A stretch of 64,000 nt of DNA, taken from positions 310,001 to 374,000 of the forward strand of contig NZ_MTBC01000003.1 of NCBI RefSeq assembly GCF_002072105.2, written 5' to 3'. A program made the position numbers and the translations under genes. Source of the stretch: Croceivirga radicis. Its GTDB lineage: Bacteria; Bacteroidota; Bacteroidia; Flavobacteriales; Flavobacteriaceae. Below, in pieces: positions 41,754 to 50,078 of the stretch (position 1 is the first letter of the stretch; each line of letters begins with the position of its first letter). The notes under the pieces were generated by a model. The model was given only the letters and a program-made list of their open reading frames with translations, made no database searches and was not told the DNA's origin.

Positions 41754-42644
41754 ATGCTAAAACGCCAATTATTCTTTTGCTTATTAGGAGTACTAACTTG
41801 TATAACAGCAACTTACAGTCAAACACTTTTAGAATACTCGTTAAAACCAGGCCAAATTTATAAAATCAAACAAGTGGCCAAACAGCAAATGGAGCAAAAA
41901 ATTGAAGGTACAACACATGAAATTTCGAATGAGTTGGGCGGTATTTTCCAATTTAAAATTGAAGAAAAACTAGCGTCTTCCTATAAAATTGAAATGCAAT
42001 TTTTAGAATTTAAGATGAAGTCTACCTCTAACCTACAAGGGGTTTTGATGGAAGTTGATACTAAAAACCCTTCTGTAAGTGATGAAATGACGACCAAAAT
42101 TTTTGGCGCCCTTATTGGCACACCATTACAAATGGAGATGACAACAGCCGGAAAAATTACAAGTGTAACCGGAGGTGATGCCCTAATAGATAAAATGGCC
42201 GCGGCTACTGGCTTGGACGAAGCTACACAAGAAATCATGAAAGGTTCTTTAAGAAAAGAATTTAGTTCTGAGGGCTTAGCACAAAGCTTTGAACAAATGA
42301 CCTTTATATATCCTGGACAGAAAAAAGCACAGGGAGAACAATGGAACACCCAGTTTAACGGTAAAATTAATGCAGATAATTTATGGACCTTGGAGAAGGT
42401 ATCCGGTAAAATAGCATCCATAACAGGAACGGCAGAAATTACCATGCAAAACCAAGATGCCAATTTAATTTTAGAATTAACAGGTAACCAAGAAATTGCC
42501 TTAGAATCCGATTTAAATAGTGGATTTTTAACCAAGATGATGGTACAGGGTACTGGTGAAGGTAAATCAATTATGGCCAGTATGGGTATGGAAATACCCA
42601 CTACATTAACGCAAACAATTACTTACGAATTAATTACAGATTAA
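41754..42644 (+). CDS. DUF6263-type exported protein
   Basis: The 296-residue protein has a signal peptide (LFFCLLGVLTCITATYSQ). A beta-rich domain follows with YSLKPGQIYKIKQVAKQQME, FQFKIEEKLASSYKIEMQFL, EMTTAGKITSVTGGDALIDK, and a repeat of the strand pattern in the second half (EITMQNQDANLILELTGNQE). Proteins with this arrangement are placed in DUF6263, of unknown function, possibly binding hydrophobic ligands in the periplasm. It lies 4 nt before the TPR gene, so the two form an operon. Confidence 0.78.
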   Translation: MLKRQLFFCLLGVLTCITATYSQTLLEYSLKPGQIYKIKQVAKQQMEQKIEGTTHEISNELGGIFQFKIEEKLASSYKIEMQFLEFKMKSTSNLQGVLMEVDTKNPSVSDEMTTKIFGALIGTPLQMEMTTAGKITSVTGGDALIDKMAAATGLDEATQEIMKGSLRKEFSSEGLAQSFEQMTFIYPGQKKAQGEQWNTQFNGKINADNLWTLEKVSGKIASITGTAEITMQNQDANLILELTGNQEIALESDLNSGFLTKMMVQGTGEGKSIMASMGMEIPTTLTQTITYELITD

Positions 42645-42648
42645 ATCT

Positions 42649-43164
42649 ATGTTCAACAAAAACATCAAACTTGTTTTAGCCGCATTGGTTATTGCCTATG
42701 CAGTGTATCAATTTATAGAAGGAAATATTGGAAACGGAATTGCTTTGCTACTCCTTTCTTCCATGTTTATATTCCTATATTTTAGAAATGAAATTATATT
42801 GATGTCTTTTCTAAAGATGCGAAAGCAAGACTTGGAAGGAACAGAAAAATGGTTGTCTAAAATAAAAAATCCAGAAGCTGCCTTGGTTACCAAGCAACAA
42901 GGTTATTATAATTATTTACATGGAATAATCTATTCCCAGAGAAATCTTACCCAAGCAGAAAAATATTTTAAAAAGGCCCTTAAGCTTGGTTTAAACATGG
43001 ATTATGATGTTGCCATGGCCAAATTAAGCCTTGCCGGTATTGCTATGCAAAAAAGAAGAAAAAGAGAGGCTACTACCTTACTACAGGAGGCAAAGCGATT
43101 GGATAAAAACAATATGCTTACAGAACAGATAAAAATGATGCAACAACAAATGAAGAAGATTTAA
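42649..43164 (+). CDS. Membrane protein with TPR-like tail
   Basis: The 171-residue protein begins with two membrane helices (LVLAALVIAYAVYQFIEGNI; GIALLLLSSMFIFLYF). A cytoplasmic helical part with TPR-like repeats follows at about 80-160 (GYYNYLHGIIYSQRNLTQAE KYFKKALKLG; AKLSLAGIAMQKRRKREATT LLQEAKRLD). TPRs bind partner proteins, but no partner is evident. It is the second gene after DUF6263. Its final codons form a perfect hairpin with the sequence after the stop. Confidence 0.8.
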   Translation: MFNKNIKLVLAALVIAYAVYQFIEGNIGNGIALLLLSSMFIFLYFRNEIILMSFLKMRKQDLEGTEKWLSKIKNPEAALVTKQQGYYNYLHGIIYSQRNLTQAEKYFKKALKLGLNMDYDVAMAKLSLAGIAMQKRRKREATTLLQEAKRLDKNNMLTEQIKMMQQQMKKI

Positions 43165-43176
43165 TCTTCTTCATTT
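43148..43176. terminator. Perfect palindromic hairpin at the TPR gene stop codon
   Basis: A 13-bp stem (43148-43160 with 43164-43176) has a 3-nt loop, with the TAA stop codon at the loop. The left arm encodes the last codons. Short T or A ends flank it, so it may act as a terminator or 3'-end stabiliser for either strand. Confidence 0.6.
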
Positions 43177-43193
43177 GTGATAGCCATCTAATC

Positions 43194-44150
43194 TTAGTTT
43201 AGTTCTCGATAATACCCTTTATTGGGAATTTCTATAATATATTTCTTTCTAGAAGAATTGTTTAAATGCGATTCTCTTAACCATGGATTATGGCGCTTTA
43301 AAATCTTATAATTTATTTCATAAAGACCTGCAAAATCTGCCCAATTGGTTACCGCCGTATCCACCTCTACTTTAAAAGTAGGAACTTGCGTGTAATAATC
43401 CTCCTTTTCTAATTGAAAACCGTATTTTTCTGGACTAGACAAGATTTCTTTGATAGCCATAATTCTAAACACATACCTACCGGTTTCTTGTCCTAACAAC
43501 AAATCATAATAATTATCTACTTGTTGCATTTTCAAATATTTTTGAATTGCCCCTGGCCCCGCGTTGTAGGCAGCAGCCGTTAAGGTCCAAGACCCAAAAC
43601 GATCTTTCCACTTTTTAAGGTAATCACAAGCAACCTGAGTACTCTTCTCTACGTGATAACGCTCATCTACATTATCATTAACTTCAAGACCGTACTCCCT
43701 ACCCGTTGCTCTCATAATTTGCCAAAAACCAGTTGCACCAGCTGGGCTTACCACATTTTGCAGGCCGCTTTCTGCAACCGCTAAGTATTTAAAATCATCC
43801 GGAACACCGTTTTTAGCCAATATAGGTTCTATTATAGGAAAATACTTTTTGGCTCTTTTCATTAACAACACGGCATTGCTCTGCCAATAGGTATTTACCA
43901 AGAATTCCCTATCCACACGTTCCATAACTTCTGGATCCAAAAGGGGAGCGGCTTCACCCGCAAAGTTTAAATCATCTGGAATATCAATGGCCGTAATTTG
44001 ATAGGTTTCCGCGACATTTTTGTCATTCTCTTTTACAACAGATTTTTCTGGTGACAATGGATCCTCTTGCTGTTGTTGTACCGCATAGACCAAGGTACCC
44101 AAAACGAATACAAAACCAATAATCGCCAATACATTTTTCAAATACTTCAT
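43194..44150 (-). CDS. Membrane-anchored lytic transglycosylase (SLT domain)
   Basis: The 318-residue enzyme cleaves the peptidoglycan glycan strand. It has an N-terminal membrane anchor or signal (VLAIIGFVFVLGTLVYAVQQ). The SLT domain spans about 100-240 with the catalytic Glu in LAVAESGLQNVVSPAGATGF, then WQIMRATGREYGLEV, and AAAYNAGPGAIQKYL. A C-terminal 60-residue segment (INYKILKRHNPWLRESHLNN) resembles a LysM-like binding unit but is short. It is MltD-like and follows the alpha/beta hydrolase gene by 44 nt. Confidence 0.92.
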   Translation of the reverse strand: MKYLKNVLAIIGFVFVLGTLVYAVQQQQEDPLSPEKSVVKENDKNVAETYQITAIDIPDDLNFAGEAAPLLDPEVMERVDREFLVNTYWQSNAVLLMKRAKKYFPIIEPILAKNGVPDDFKYLAVAESGLQNVVSPAGATGFWQIMRATGREYGLEVNDNVDERYHVEKSTQVACDYLKKWKDRFGSWTLTAAAYNAGPGAIQKYLKMQQVDNYYDLLLGQETGRYVFRIMAIKEILSSPEKYGFQLEKEDYYTQVPTFKVEVDTAVTNWADFAGLYEINYKILKRHNPWLRESHLNNSSRKKYIIEIPNKGYYRELN

Positions 44151-44194
44151 AAGCTGTTTTAAATTTTGAGGAAAGATACTATGAAATCAATTAT

Positions 44195-44857
44195 TTATTC
44201 CAAAATTAACTTAGGCAAATGCTCGTTAAACCATTTAGCCCTATAGATAATCATGGTGTGTTTACCTTTATTAACTGTAATACAACCTTTTATATTGTTT
44301 ATTGGAAATACATTATCTAATTCACCATGAATATGTATTACGTTCTTGGGTGGCTGGGTCTGCTTCCAATTAACAATTTGATGTATGGCCCAATCAATAT
44401 AAACCTTATCCCTAACATCTAGGTAAATTTCATACAAGGCCAAACGTTTATTTACCTTTTCACCAAAAGCATATTTTGCCAATAATTCTACATTATTTAC
44501 CAAGCCGGTTGGCAAAAGTTTATGTATTCTAGTGTATCTGGCAAAATGCATTCTTTTAGGCATTTCAAATTTACTTTTGATACTAGATATTATAATAACT
44601 TTTTTAAACCGCCTGTGCCTAGCCATTTCTTGCACCAACATACCACCAAAAGAAACACCAATTAAAACAGGATTATCATGAATTATTGATTCATTTACCA
44701 TTTTGGCATAGTCTGCTAGCGTATCATTAGGTCTTGGTACGTGCCATTTTAAGTAATGAAGAATAAATACTGTTGGGTCTAGTTTTAAATTTTCGAAAAT
44801 TGCAGGGCTTGCAGCCATGCCAGGCATCAAATAAACGTGAATTTTAGTAGGGCTCAA
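44195..44857 (-). CDS. Alpha/beta hydrolase
   Basis: The 220-residue single-domain hydrolase has the nucleophile Ser in LIGVSFGGMLVQEMA near residue 69, an acid residue in IHGELDNVFP, and a late His in KGKHTMII. It therefore has a complete catalytic triad. The oxyanion region is HVPRPNDTLADYAKM. The substrate is unknown; carboxylesterase or lipase-like activity is likely. It precedes the lytic transglycosylase gene in the same direction. Confidence 0.88.
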   Translation of the reverse strand: MSPTKIHVYLMPGMAASPAIFENLKLDPTVFILHYLKWHVPRPNDTLADYAKMVNESIIHDNPVLIGVSFGGMLVQEMARHRRFKKVIIISSIKSKFEMPKRMHFARYTRIHKLLPTGLVNNVELLAKYAFGEKVNKRLALYEIYLDVRDKVYIDWAIHQIVNWKQTQPPKNVIHIHGELDNVFPINNIKGCITVNKGKHTMIIYRAKWFNEHLPKLILE

Positions 44858-44964
44858 ATGGTCTAAGTACTGTATTTACTAGGAATTTAATGATAATTTA
44901 ACTAACTTTACACTTTGTTCCTTAAGACTTTAAATAACTATTAAAGTAGGAATTTTATAAACAT

Positions 44965-45004
44965 AAGACAATTCTTACGATGTTTTTTTTCGATTAATTG
45001 TCTT
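44965..45004. repeat. 9-bp inverted repeat upstream of the small GNAT gene
   Basis: AAGACAATT (44965-44973) and AATTGTCTT (44996-45004) are perfect inverted copies with a 22-nt spacer containing eight T. An inner CGA/TCG pair is possible. It lies 25 nt before the ATG at 45029 and may be an operator or an mRNA hairpin. Confidence 0.55.
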
Positions 45005-45028
45005 TAACAAACGTAAACCAATAACTAC

Positions 45029-45322
45029 ATGATGGAAATGGAGATTAATGACAACAGTTTCTTACGTCAGTTTGAAACTACGGTTGATGGACACCTTGCC
45101 AAAATTGAGTATTCTTCTCAAGAAAGAAAAGTTTTCTTGACAAAATTAGTGATACCAGAAGGGGTAACTCAAGAAGGCTTTAAGGAAAACTTCATCAAAG
45201 CCGTTTTGCACCATTTACAAGAACAAAATCTCCGTGTGGTGCCAACTAGCCCACATATTGCCGGGTTTCTAAGAAAAAATAGGCAATACAAAGAAATGCT
45301 TCCAGTAGGCATTAGAATATAA
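45029..45322 (+). CDS. Short GNAT-family N-acetyltransferase (YjdJ/PF14542 type)
   Basis: The 97-residue protein belongs to the minimal GNAT group. RQFETTVDGHLAKIEYSSQ at the start, the KLVIPEGVTQEGFKENFIKA middle and the VVPTSPHIAGFLRKNRQYKE end match the family blocks. These proteins bind acetyl-CoA, and their acceptors are mostly unknown. The usual HTEVPpeleGkGig loop is changed here to KLVIPEGVTQEGF, without the usual Gly-rich pyrophosphate loop, so activity is uncertain. A strong terminator follows directly. Confidence 0.8.
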   Translation: MMEMEINDNSFLRQFETTVDGHLAKIEYSSQERKVFLTKLVIPEGVTQEGFKENFIKAVLHHLQEQNLRVVPTSPHIAGFLRKNRQYKEMLPVGIRI

Positions 45323-45330
45323 AAAGATTT

Positions 45331-45356
45331 AACCCGGCTCTTCTGCCGGGTTTTTT
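45331..45356 (+). terminator. Terminator of the small GNAT gene
   Basis: An AACCCGGC/GCCGGGTT stem (45331-45338 with 45345-45352) and a 6-nt loop run into six T. The T-run overlaps the stop codon of the convergent mtaB gene. Confidence 0.9.
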
Positions 45357-46683
45357 ATGCTGTTTCTTTTTGCTCTACAAATTCAAATCGCACCAAACCA
45401 TCATCGTCTATATTTTCTAAAACCACTTGATGTAACTGATTTACCAAGGCTGGGTTCCATGGCGCCTTTACCTTTATATAGTTCTCTGTAAAGCCATGTA
45501 TATAACCCGCTTTATTTTCACTTTCGAACAAAACGGTTCTTTCTGTTCCTAACTGACTTTCATAAAAAGCCCTGCGTTTTTTAGCGGATAAACCCCTGAG
45601 CATCTTACTACGCTTACTTCTTACTTTTTTGGGCACAACACCGGTCATTTCCGCAGCCACCGTATTATCCCTTTCAGAATAGGTAAATACGTGTAGATAA
45701 GAGATATCCAAATCATTTAAAAAATGATAGGTTTCTAAAAAGTCTTCATCCGTTTCCCCAGGAAAACCAACGATAACATCTACACCAATACAAGCATGTG
45801 GCATAACCGATTTAATCTTATGAATCCGTTCTTGATATAAATTGGTTAAATATCGCCTACGCATCAATTTTAAAACCTTATCGCTCCCACTCTGCAGCGG
45901 TATGTGAAAGTGAGGTACAAATGCATCGCTTTCCGCAACAAAATCAATTGTTTCGTTTTTTAATAAATTGGGTTCTATAGAAGATATACGCAGCCTATGT
46001 ATACCATCTACTTGATCCAAGGCTTGTACCAATTCAAAAAAAGTATGCTCGTGTTTTTTATTACCAAACTCGCCCTTACCGTAATCGCCAATATTTACAC
46101 CTGTTAATACGATTTCTTTAATGTCTTTTGAAGCTATTTCTGCAGCGTTGTTCAATACGTTCTCCAGCCTATCGCTTCTAGAGATACCTCTTGCCAGTGG
46201 TATGGTACAATACGTGCATTTATAATCACAACCGTCTTGTACTTTTAAAAATGCACGGGTTCTATCGCCAATAGCATAACTACCCACATAAAAGTCGGCC
46301 TCATTAATTTCACATGAATGCACCTCACCTTTATCATTCTTGGACAAGTCATTTAGGTAGTCCGTAATCTTGAATTTCTCCGTAGCACCAAGTACCAAAT
46401 CAACCCCGTCTACTGCAGCCAATTCCTCTGGTTTTAACTGTGCATAACAACCAACAGCAACCACAAAAGCTTCTTGGTTAACTTTCTGCGCTTGTTTTAC
46501 AATTGTCTTGAATCGTTTATCGGCATTTTCGGTAACAGAACAGGTATTTACCACATAGATATCTGCCTTTTCCGTAAAATCTACCCTGTCAAAACCTTCT
46601 TCCTGAAAATTTCTAGCAATTGTAGAAGTTTCTGAAAAATTCAATTTGCATCCAAGTGTATAAAAAGCTACTTTCTTCTTCAT
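45355..46683 (-). CDS. mtaB: tRNA t6A37 methylthiotransferase MtaB
   Basis: This radical-SAM enzyme adds a methylthio group to t6A37 of tRNA. The 442 residues begin with the N-terminal MTTase domain and its three iron-sulfur cysteines (TLGCKLNFSE, VNTCSVTE, AVGCYAQ). The radical-SAM cluster GCDYKCTYCTIPLARG follows near residue 150, then SGSDKVLKLMRRRYL, and a C-terminal TRAM-like RNA-binding region. MtaB is preferred over MiaB and RimO because of the GCKLN start motif. Confidence 0.95.
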   Translation of the reverse strand: MKKKVAFYTLGCKLNFSETSTIARNFQEEGFDRVDFTEKADIYVVNTCSVTENADKRFKTIVKQAQKVNQEAFVVAVGCYAQLKPEELAAVDGVDLVLGATEKFKITDYLNDLSKNDKGEVHSCEINEADFYVGSYAIGDRTRAFLKVQDGCDYKCTYCTIPLARGISRSDRLENVLNNAAEIASKDIKEIVLTGVNIGDYGKGEFGNKKHEHTFFELVQALDQVDGIHRLRISSIEPNLLKNETIDFVAESDAFVPHFHIPLQSGSDKVLKLMRRRYLTNLYQERIHKIKSVMPHACIGVDVIVGFPGETDEDFLETYHFLNDLDISYLHVFTYSERDNTVAAEMTGVVPKKVRSKRSKMLRGLSAKKRRAFYESQLGTERTVLFESENKAGYIHGFTENYIKVKAPWNPALVNQLHQVVLENIDDDGLVRFEFVEQKETA

Positions 46684-46705
46684 TAACGGTCTAAAAATTG
46701 GGCTG

Positions 46706-46713
46706 CAAAGTTA
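46706..46713 (-). promoter_or_regulatory. -7 box upstream of mtaB
   Basis: On the minus strand TAACTTTG matches TAnnTTTG, 22 nt before the mtaB ATG. No -33 TTG is seen at the right distance. Confidence 0.4.
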
Positions 46714-46758
46714 CAATTTTAGCTTTAAAACGTAGTGTAGAATAAAATAGCCCGGTGA

Positions 46759-47934
46759 TTATTCCTTTCTCCATTTTTTTGTCTGTTCAAAAATGTACTC
46801 ATACATATCTTGCTCAACCTTATCAAAAGGAATATTTCTTCTCCCCATCATAGCCTTGGCCGTTTCAAAAGCCTTGTTGGTTCTATAGGTAGTAAAACCA
46901 GCCGCACCGCCCCAACTATAACTGGGTACAAAATTTCTTGGAAAACCCGTGCCAAATATATTGGCATGCACACCTACTACTGTTCCTGTATTAAACATGG
47001 TGTTTATACCAGACTTACTATGGTCTCCCATCATTAAACCACAAAATTGGAGCCCTGTATGTGCAAAGCCTTCAGTTTTGTAATCCCATAATCTTACAGG
47101 AGCATAGTTATTTTTTAAGTTACTGGTATTGGTATCTGCACCCAAATTGCACCATTCCCCCAAGACAGAATTTCCTAGATAACCCTCGTGCCCTTTATTA
47201 GAATAAGCAAAAAGCACCGCATTGTTTACCTCTCCTCCTACTTTGCAGTAAGGCCCAAATGTGCTGGGGCCATAAATTTTAGCTCCCATCTTAAGAACGG
47301 CACCTTCTCCTAGGGCTAAACCTCCACGTATGAGACAACCTTCTAATATAGTTGCATTTTTTCCGATATAAATGGGCCCTGTAGAAGCATTTAACACACT
47401 ACATTCTACCGAAGCACCATCTTCTAAAAATATCTGCTCCGGATTAATTACCGTATTTGTACTTGAAATAGGCTGGCTAACCCTGTTTTTGGTAAGCAAA
47501 TCAAAATCTTGTTGTATAGCTTCTGCGTTCTTGGAGAAAATATCCCAAGTATTTTTTACGGTTATCGCTACTCCTTTAGCGGCAATAGAAGTATAATTGG
47601 ATAAACTAAACGGTTGCTCCAAACTTTTAGTAGCATAAGCTACAACTGCACCTTCTAAAAATAATGCCTGCCCTATCTCCAGATTTTTAACCGCATTTAC
47701 CAACGCTGGTGTTGGTAAGTAGCTTGCTGTAATTACTACGTTATAATCTGTTTTGGTTAAGGGAAATTTTTCTGAAAGGTAATTATCTGTTAGATAACTT
47801 ACCTCCTGCCCCAAGTGTTTCTCCCATTTTTCTGCTATGGTAAGAATACCTATGCGTATACCAGCAACTGGGCGTGTATAGGTAAATGGCAACAAGGCAT
47901 CCTTGTATTCGCCATCGGTTAAAATAAAGTTCAT
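46759..47934 (-). CDS. GlmU-like putative sugar nucleotidyltransferase
   Basis: The 391-residue protein has an N-terminal region of GlmU/nucleotidyltransferase type (MNFILTDGEYKDALLPFTYT, RPVAGIRIGILTIAEKWE). A left-handed beta-helix follows, with hexapeptide repeats from about 180 to 340 (VECSVLNASTGPIYIGKNAT, KNATILEGCLIRGGLALGEG). These proteins are widespread in Bacteroidetes under the name GlmU family. The N-terminal domain lacks a clear GxGTRM-type nucleotide loop, so transferase activity is not assured; acetyltransferase-like function is possible. Confidence 0.88.
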   Translation of the reverse strand: MNFILTDGEYKDALLPFTYTRPVAGIRIGILTIAEKWEKHLGQEVSYLTDNYLSEKFPLTKTDYNVVITASYLPTPALVNAVKNLEIGQALFLEGAVVAYATKSLEQPFSLSNYTSIAAKGVAITVKNTWDIFSKNAEAIQQDFDLLTKNRVSQPISSTNTVINPEQIFLEDGASVECSVLNASTGPIYIGKNATILEGCLIRGGLALGEGAVLKMGAKIYGPSTFGPYCKVGGEVNNAVLFAYSNKGHEGYLGNSVLGEWCNLGADTNTSNLKNNYAPVRLWDYKTEGFAHTGLQFCGLMMGDHSKSGINTMFNTGTVVGVHANIFGTGFPRNFVPSYSWGGAAGFTTYRTNKAFETAKAMMGRRNIPFDKVEQDMYEYIFEQTKKWRKE

Positions 47935-47967
47935 GTTATGTTAGTAGTTTAATTCTGCGTAAAAATA

Positions 47968-48002
47968 AAAAACGCTTCCGTTAAGTTAACGAAAGCGTCT
48001 TT
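47968..48002 (-). terminator. Terminator of rpmE2
   Basis: An imperfect 11-bp stem (47972-47982 with 47988-47998, one mismatch) has a 5-nt loop, and on the minus strand a T-rich run follows. It lies 24 nt beyond the rpmE2 stop. Confidence 0.75.
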
Positions 48003-48025
48003 ACTATATTTTCAACAAAATTGGT

Positions 48026-48277
48026 TTACTTCTTGAACTTCTTGTATTTGTTCTTGAACTTATCAATTCTACCAGCAGTATCCAATAACTTGGTTTTACC
48101 AGTGTAGAAAGGATGAGAAGTTCTTGAGATTTCCAACTTGATCAAAGGATATTCAACACCATCAACTGTAATGGTTTCCTTTGCCTGTGCGGTTGATTTT
48201 GTGATAAAAACATCCTCGTTAGACATGTCTTTAAAAGCAACCAATCTATAGTCTTCTGGGTGTATTCCTGTTTTCAT
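48026..48277 (-). CDS. rpmE2: 50S ribosomal protein L31 type B
   Basis: The 83-residue protein [20 protein letters not shown] matches bL31 of the type B (zinc-free) kind: no CxxC pair is present, and [20 protein letters not shown] is conserved. bL31 bridges the large subunit and the 30S head. The gene is a single unit with its own promoter (48314-48343) and terminator. Type B L31 is commonly the only form in Bacteroidetes, so a zinc-starvation role should not be assumed. Confidence 0.96.
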   Translation of the reverse strand: MKTGIHPEDYRLVAFKDMSNEDVFITKSTAQAKETITVDGVEYPLIKLEISRTSHPFYTGKTKLLDTAGRIDKFKNKYKKFKK

Positions 48278-48313
48278 TGCTATCTACTTTTACAATCTCA
48301 ATTTTTCAGGCTG

Positions 48314-48343
48314 CAAATTTAGATAAATTTTACAGACTTACAA
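48314..48343 (-). promoter_or_regulatory. Promoter of rpmE2
   Basis: On the minus strand TTG (48343-48341) and TAAATTTG (48321-48314) are separated by 19 nt. This matches the Bacteroidetes housekeeping promoter and starts the transcript near 48308, 31 nt before the ATG. Confidence 0.82.
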
Positions 48344-48439
48344 TGGTTAATCATTTTTTTTCAAAAATATATTTTTTTCTTGTAACAATAATGTCAAGAC
48401 AGCTACCTATATTGCCGTAATCAACTAAATCAATTTAAA

Positions 48440-48967
48440 ATGGAAGAAAACAAACCGAAAACCGGTAGTTTCGCTTTAAAATTTGGCGGAATTTTAGGCC
48501 TAGTGGGCATTGTATTTGCTGTAATGCTATATCTAGCCGGCATGCAATACGAACAAGGTTGGCAAATATCTGTAATTAACGTAATTATAACGATAGGCGT
48601 TATTACCTGGGGGATGTTCGAGTTTAGAAAAGCCAATAATGGCTACTTAAAATTAGGCGAAGCAATGAAAATTGGTATTGGTATCGCTTTAATTGGATTT
48701 ATTATCTCTATGGCTTATCAAATGATTTTCATCTATGTGATTGAGCCAGATTTTATGACGAACGTTCTTGAAGTGAGAAAAAATGAAATGATCGCAAAAA
48801 ATCCGAACATGACACAGGAGCAGGTAGACCAATCTGTTGAGATGATGAAAAAATTCTCTGGCCCAGGAATGATGCTTGCATTTGGTGCAATTGGTAGCAT
48901 TTTTATAAGCGCCATTATTTCTTTAATTACGGGCTTAATCTTAAAAAAAGATGAGCCTGCTTATTAA
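48440..48967 (+). CDS. DUF4199 membrane protein
   Basis: The 175-residue protein has four membrane helices in the DUF4199 pattern: FALKFGGILGLVGIVFAVML, ISVINVIITIGVITWGMFEF, then YLKLGEAMKIGIGIALIGFI, then a loop with NMTQEQVDQSVEMMKKFSGP, and the last helix GSIFISAIISLITGLIL. The function of DUF4199 is unknown. In Flavobacteriaceae it often lies directly before a GT2 glycosyltransferase, as here (40 nt), so a role near lipid-linked sugars is plausible but inferred from position only. Confidence 0.9.
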   Translation: MEENKPKTGSFALKFGGILGLVGIVFAVMLYLAGMQYEQGWQISVINVIITIGVITWGMFEFRKANNGYLKLGEAMKIGIGIALIGFIISMAYQMIFIYVIEPDFMTNVLEVRKNEMIAKNPNMTQEQVDQSVEMMKKFSGPGMMLAFGAIGSIFISAIISLITGLILKKDEPAY

Positions 48968-48979
48968 AAGCAAAAACAC

Positions 48980-48987
48980 TACTTTTG
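48980..48987 (+). promoter_or_regulatory. -7 box upstream of the GT2 gene
   Basis: TACTTTTG matches TAnnTTTG and ends 20 nt before the ATG at 49008; the -33 element is not evident. Confidence 0.4.
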
Positions 48988-49007
48988 GGGAATTACAGTA
49001 AAAATCA

Positions 49008-49976
49008 ATGCAATTATCTATTGTAATCCCACTTCTTAATGAAGAAGAATCCATAAAAGAATTATACGATTGGATTGCATCCGTTATGCAATCCAATCGT
49101 TTTTTGTATGAAATCATTTTTGTAGATGATGGTAGTACAGATCAATCTTGGAATATTATTGAAAATCTTTCTAAACGCAACCCCAATGTAAAAGGGATAC
49201 GGTTTTTTAAAAATTATGGTAAATCGCAAGCGTTACATGCCGGATTTAAAATGGCACAGGGTGATGTGGTGATTACCATGGATGCCGATTTACAAGACAA
49301 TCCAGAAGAAATACCAGAATTATACGGTTTAATAAAGAATGATGGCTACGATTTAATCAGCGGTTGGAAAAAGAAACGTTATGACTCGGTACTTGCCAAA
49401 AACCTTCCCTCTAAATTATTTAATTGGGCAGCAAGAAAAACTTCTAAAGTAAAGTTGCACGATTTTAATTGCGGACTTAAAGCTTACAACCATAACGTTA
49501 TCAAAGCTATTGAAGTTTCTGGAGAGATGCACCGTTACATTCCCGTACTGGCAAAAAATGCAGGATTTGACAAGATTGGTGAAAAAGTTGTGCAACATCA
49601 AGCAAGAAAATATGGTACTACTAAATTTGGTATGGAACGCTTTGTAAATGGTTTTTTGGATTTACTTACCATATGGTTTGTATCCAAATTTGGCAAACAA
49701 CCCATGCATCTCTTTGGTGCCCTAGGAGCACTGGTGTTTTTAATTGGGTTTAGTTTTTCTATTTATTTGGGCATAGATAAGCTTTTTCTTAACCCTACTG
49801 GCAGATTAATTACTAGCAGACCTCAATTTTACATTGCTCTAAGCTGTATGGTAATTGGTACCCAATTGTTTCTTGCAGGTTTTTTAGGCGAATTGTTTAT
49901 ACGAACTAAAAAAACGAGCGAAAATTATAAAATAGCCGAAATTCTAGCACAAAAGAATACAGAAGTAAGTGATTAA
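49008..49976 (+). CDS. GT2 family glycosyltransferase (polyprenyl-phosphate sugar transferase type)
   Basis: The 322-residue enzyme has a GT-A domain: LSIVIPLLNEEESIKELYDW, the VDDGSTD loop, the metal-binding DADLQDNPEEIP and DFNCGLKAY. Two C-terminal membrane helices follow at about 230-300. This layout is that of DPM1/ArnC/GtrB proteins, which move a sugar from a nucleotide donor to polyprenyl phosphate. The conserved QHQARKYGTTKFG block agrees. The exact sugar is unknown. Confidence 0.93.
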   Translation: MQLSIVIPLLNEEESIKELYDWIASVMQSNRFLYEIIFVDDGSTDQSWNIIENLSKRNPNVKGIRFFKNYGKSQALHAGFKMAQGDVVITMDADLQDNPEEIPELYGLIKNDGYDLISGWKKKRYDSVLAKNLPSKLFNWAARKTSKVKLHDFNCGLKAYNHNVIKAIEVSGEMHRYIPVLAKNAGFDKIGEKVVQHQARKYGTTKFGMERFVNGFLDLLTIWFVSKFGKQPMHLFGALGALVFLIGFSFSIYLGIDKLFLNPTGRLITSRPQFYIALSCMVIGTQLFLAGFLGELFIRTKKTSENYKIAEILAQKNTEVSD

Positions 49977-50078
49977 CCTAAACTTTAAGTCAACTACTGA
50001 TAGCTACACTAAATAATTTAATACTTTAGTCATTACATCTAATAATAAGAAAATTCTTAACAAAATATACGTATCAAT

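Noticed and set aside
41981-42601. Long minus-strand frame of 206 codons opposite the DUF6263 gene
   Set aside because: It lies fully within a gene with a signal peptide and clear strand pattern; the complementary frame shows no domain, and long antisense frames are common in this sequence.
45029-45322. Assignment of the small GNAT protein as a toxin-type acetyltransferase
   Set aside because: No antitoxin partner is adjacent and the blocks fit the minimal PF14542 type instead.
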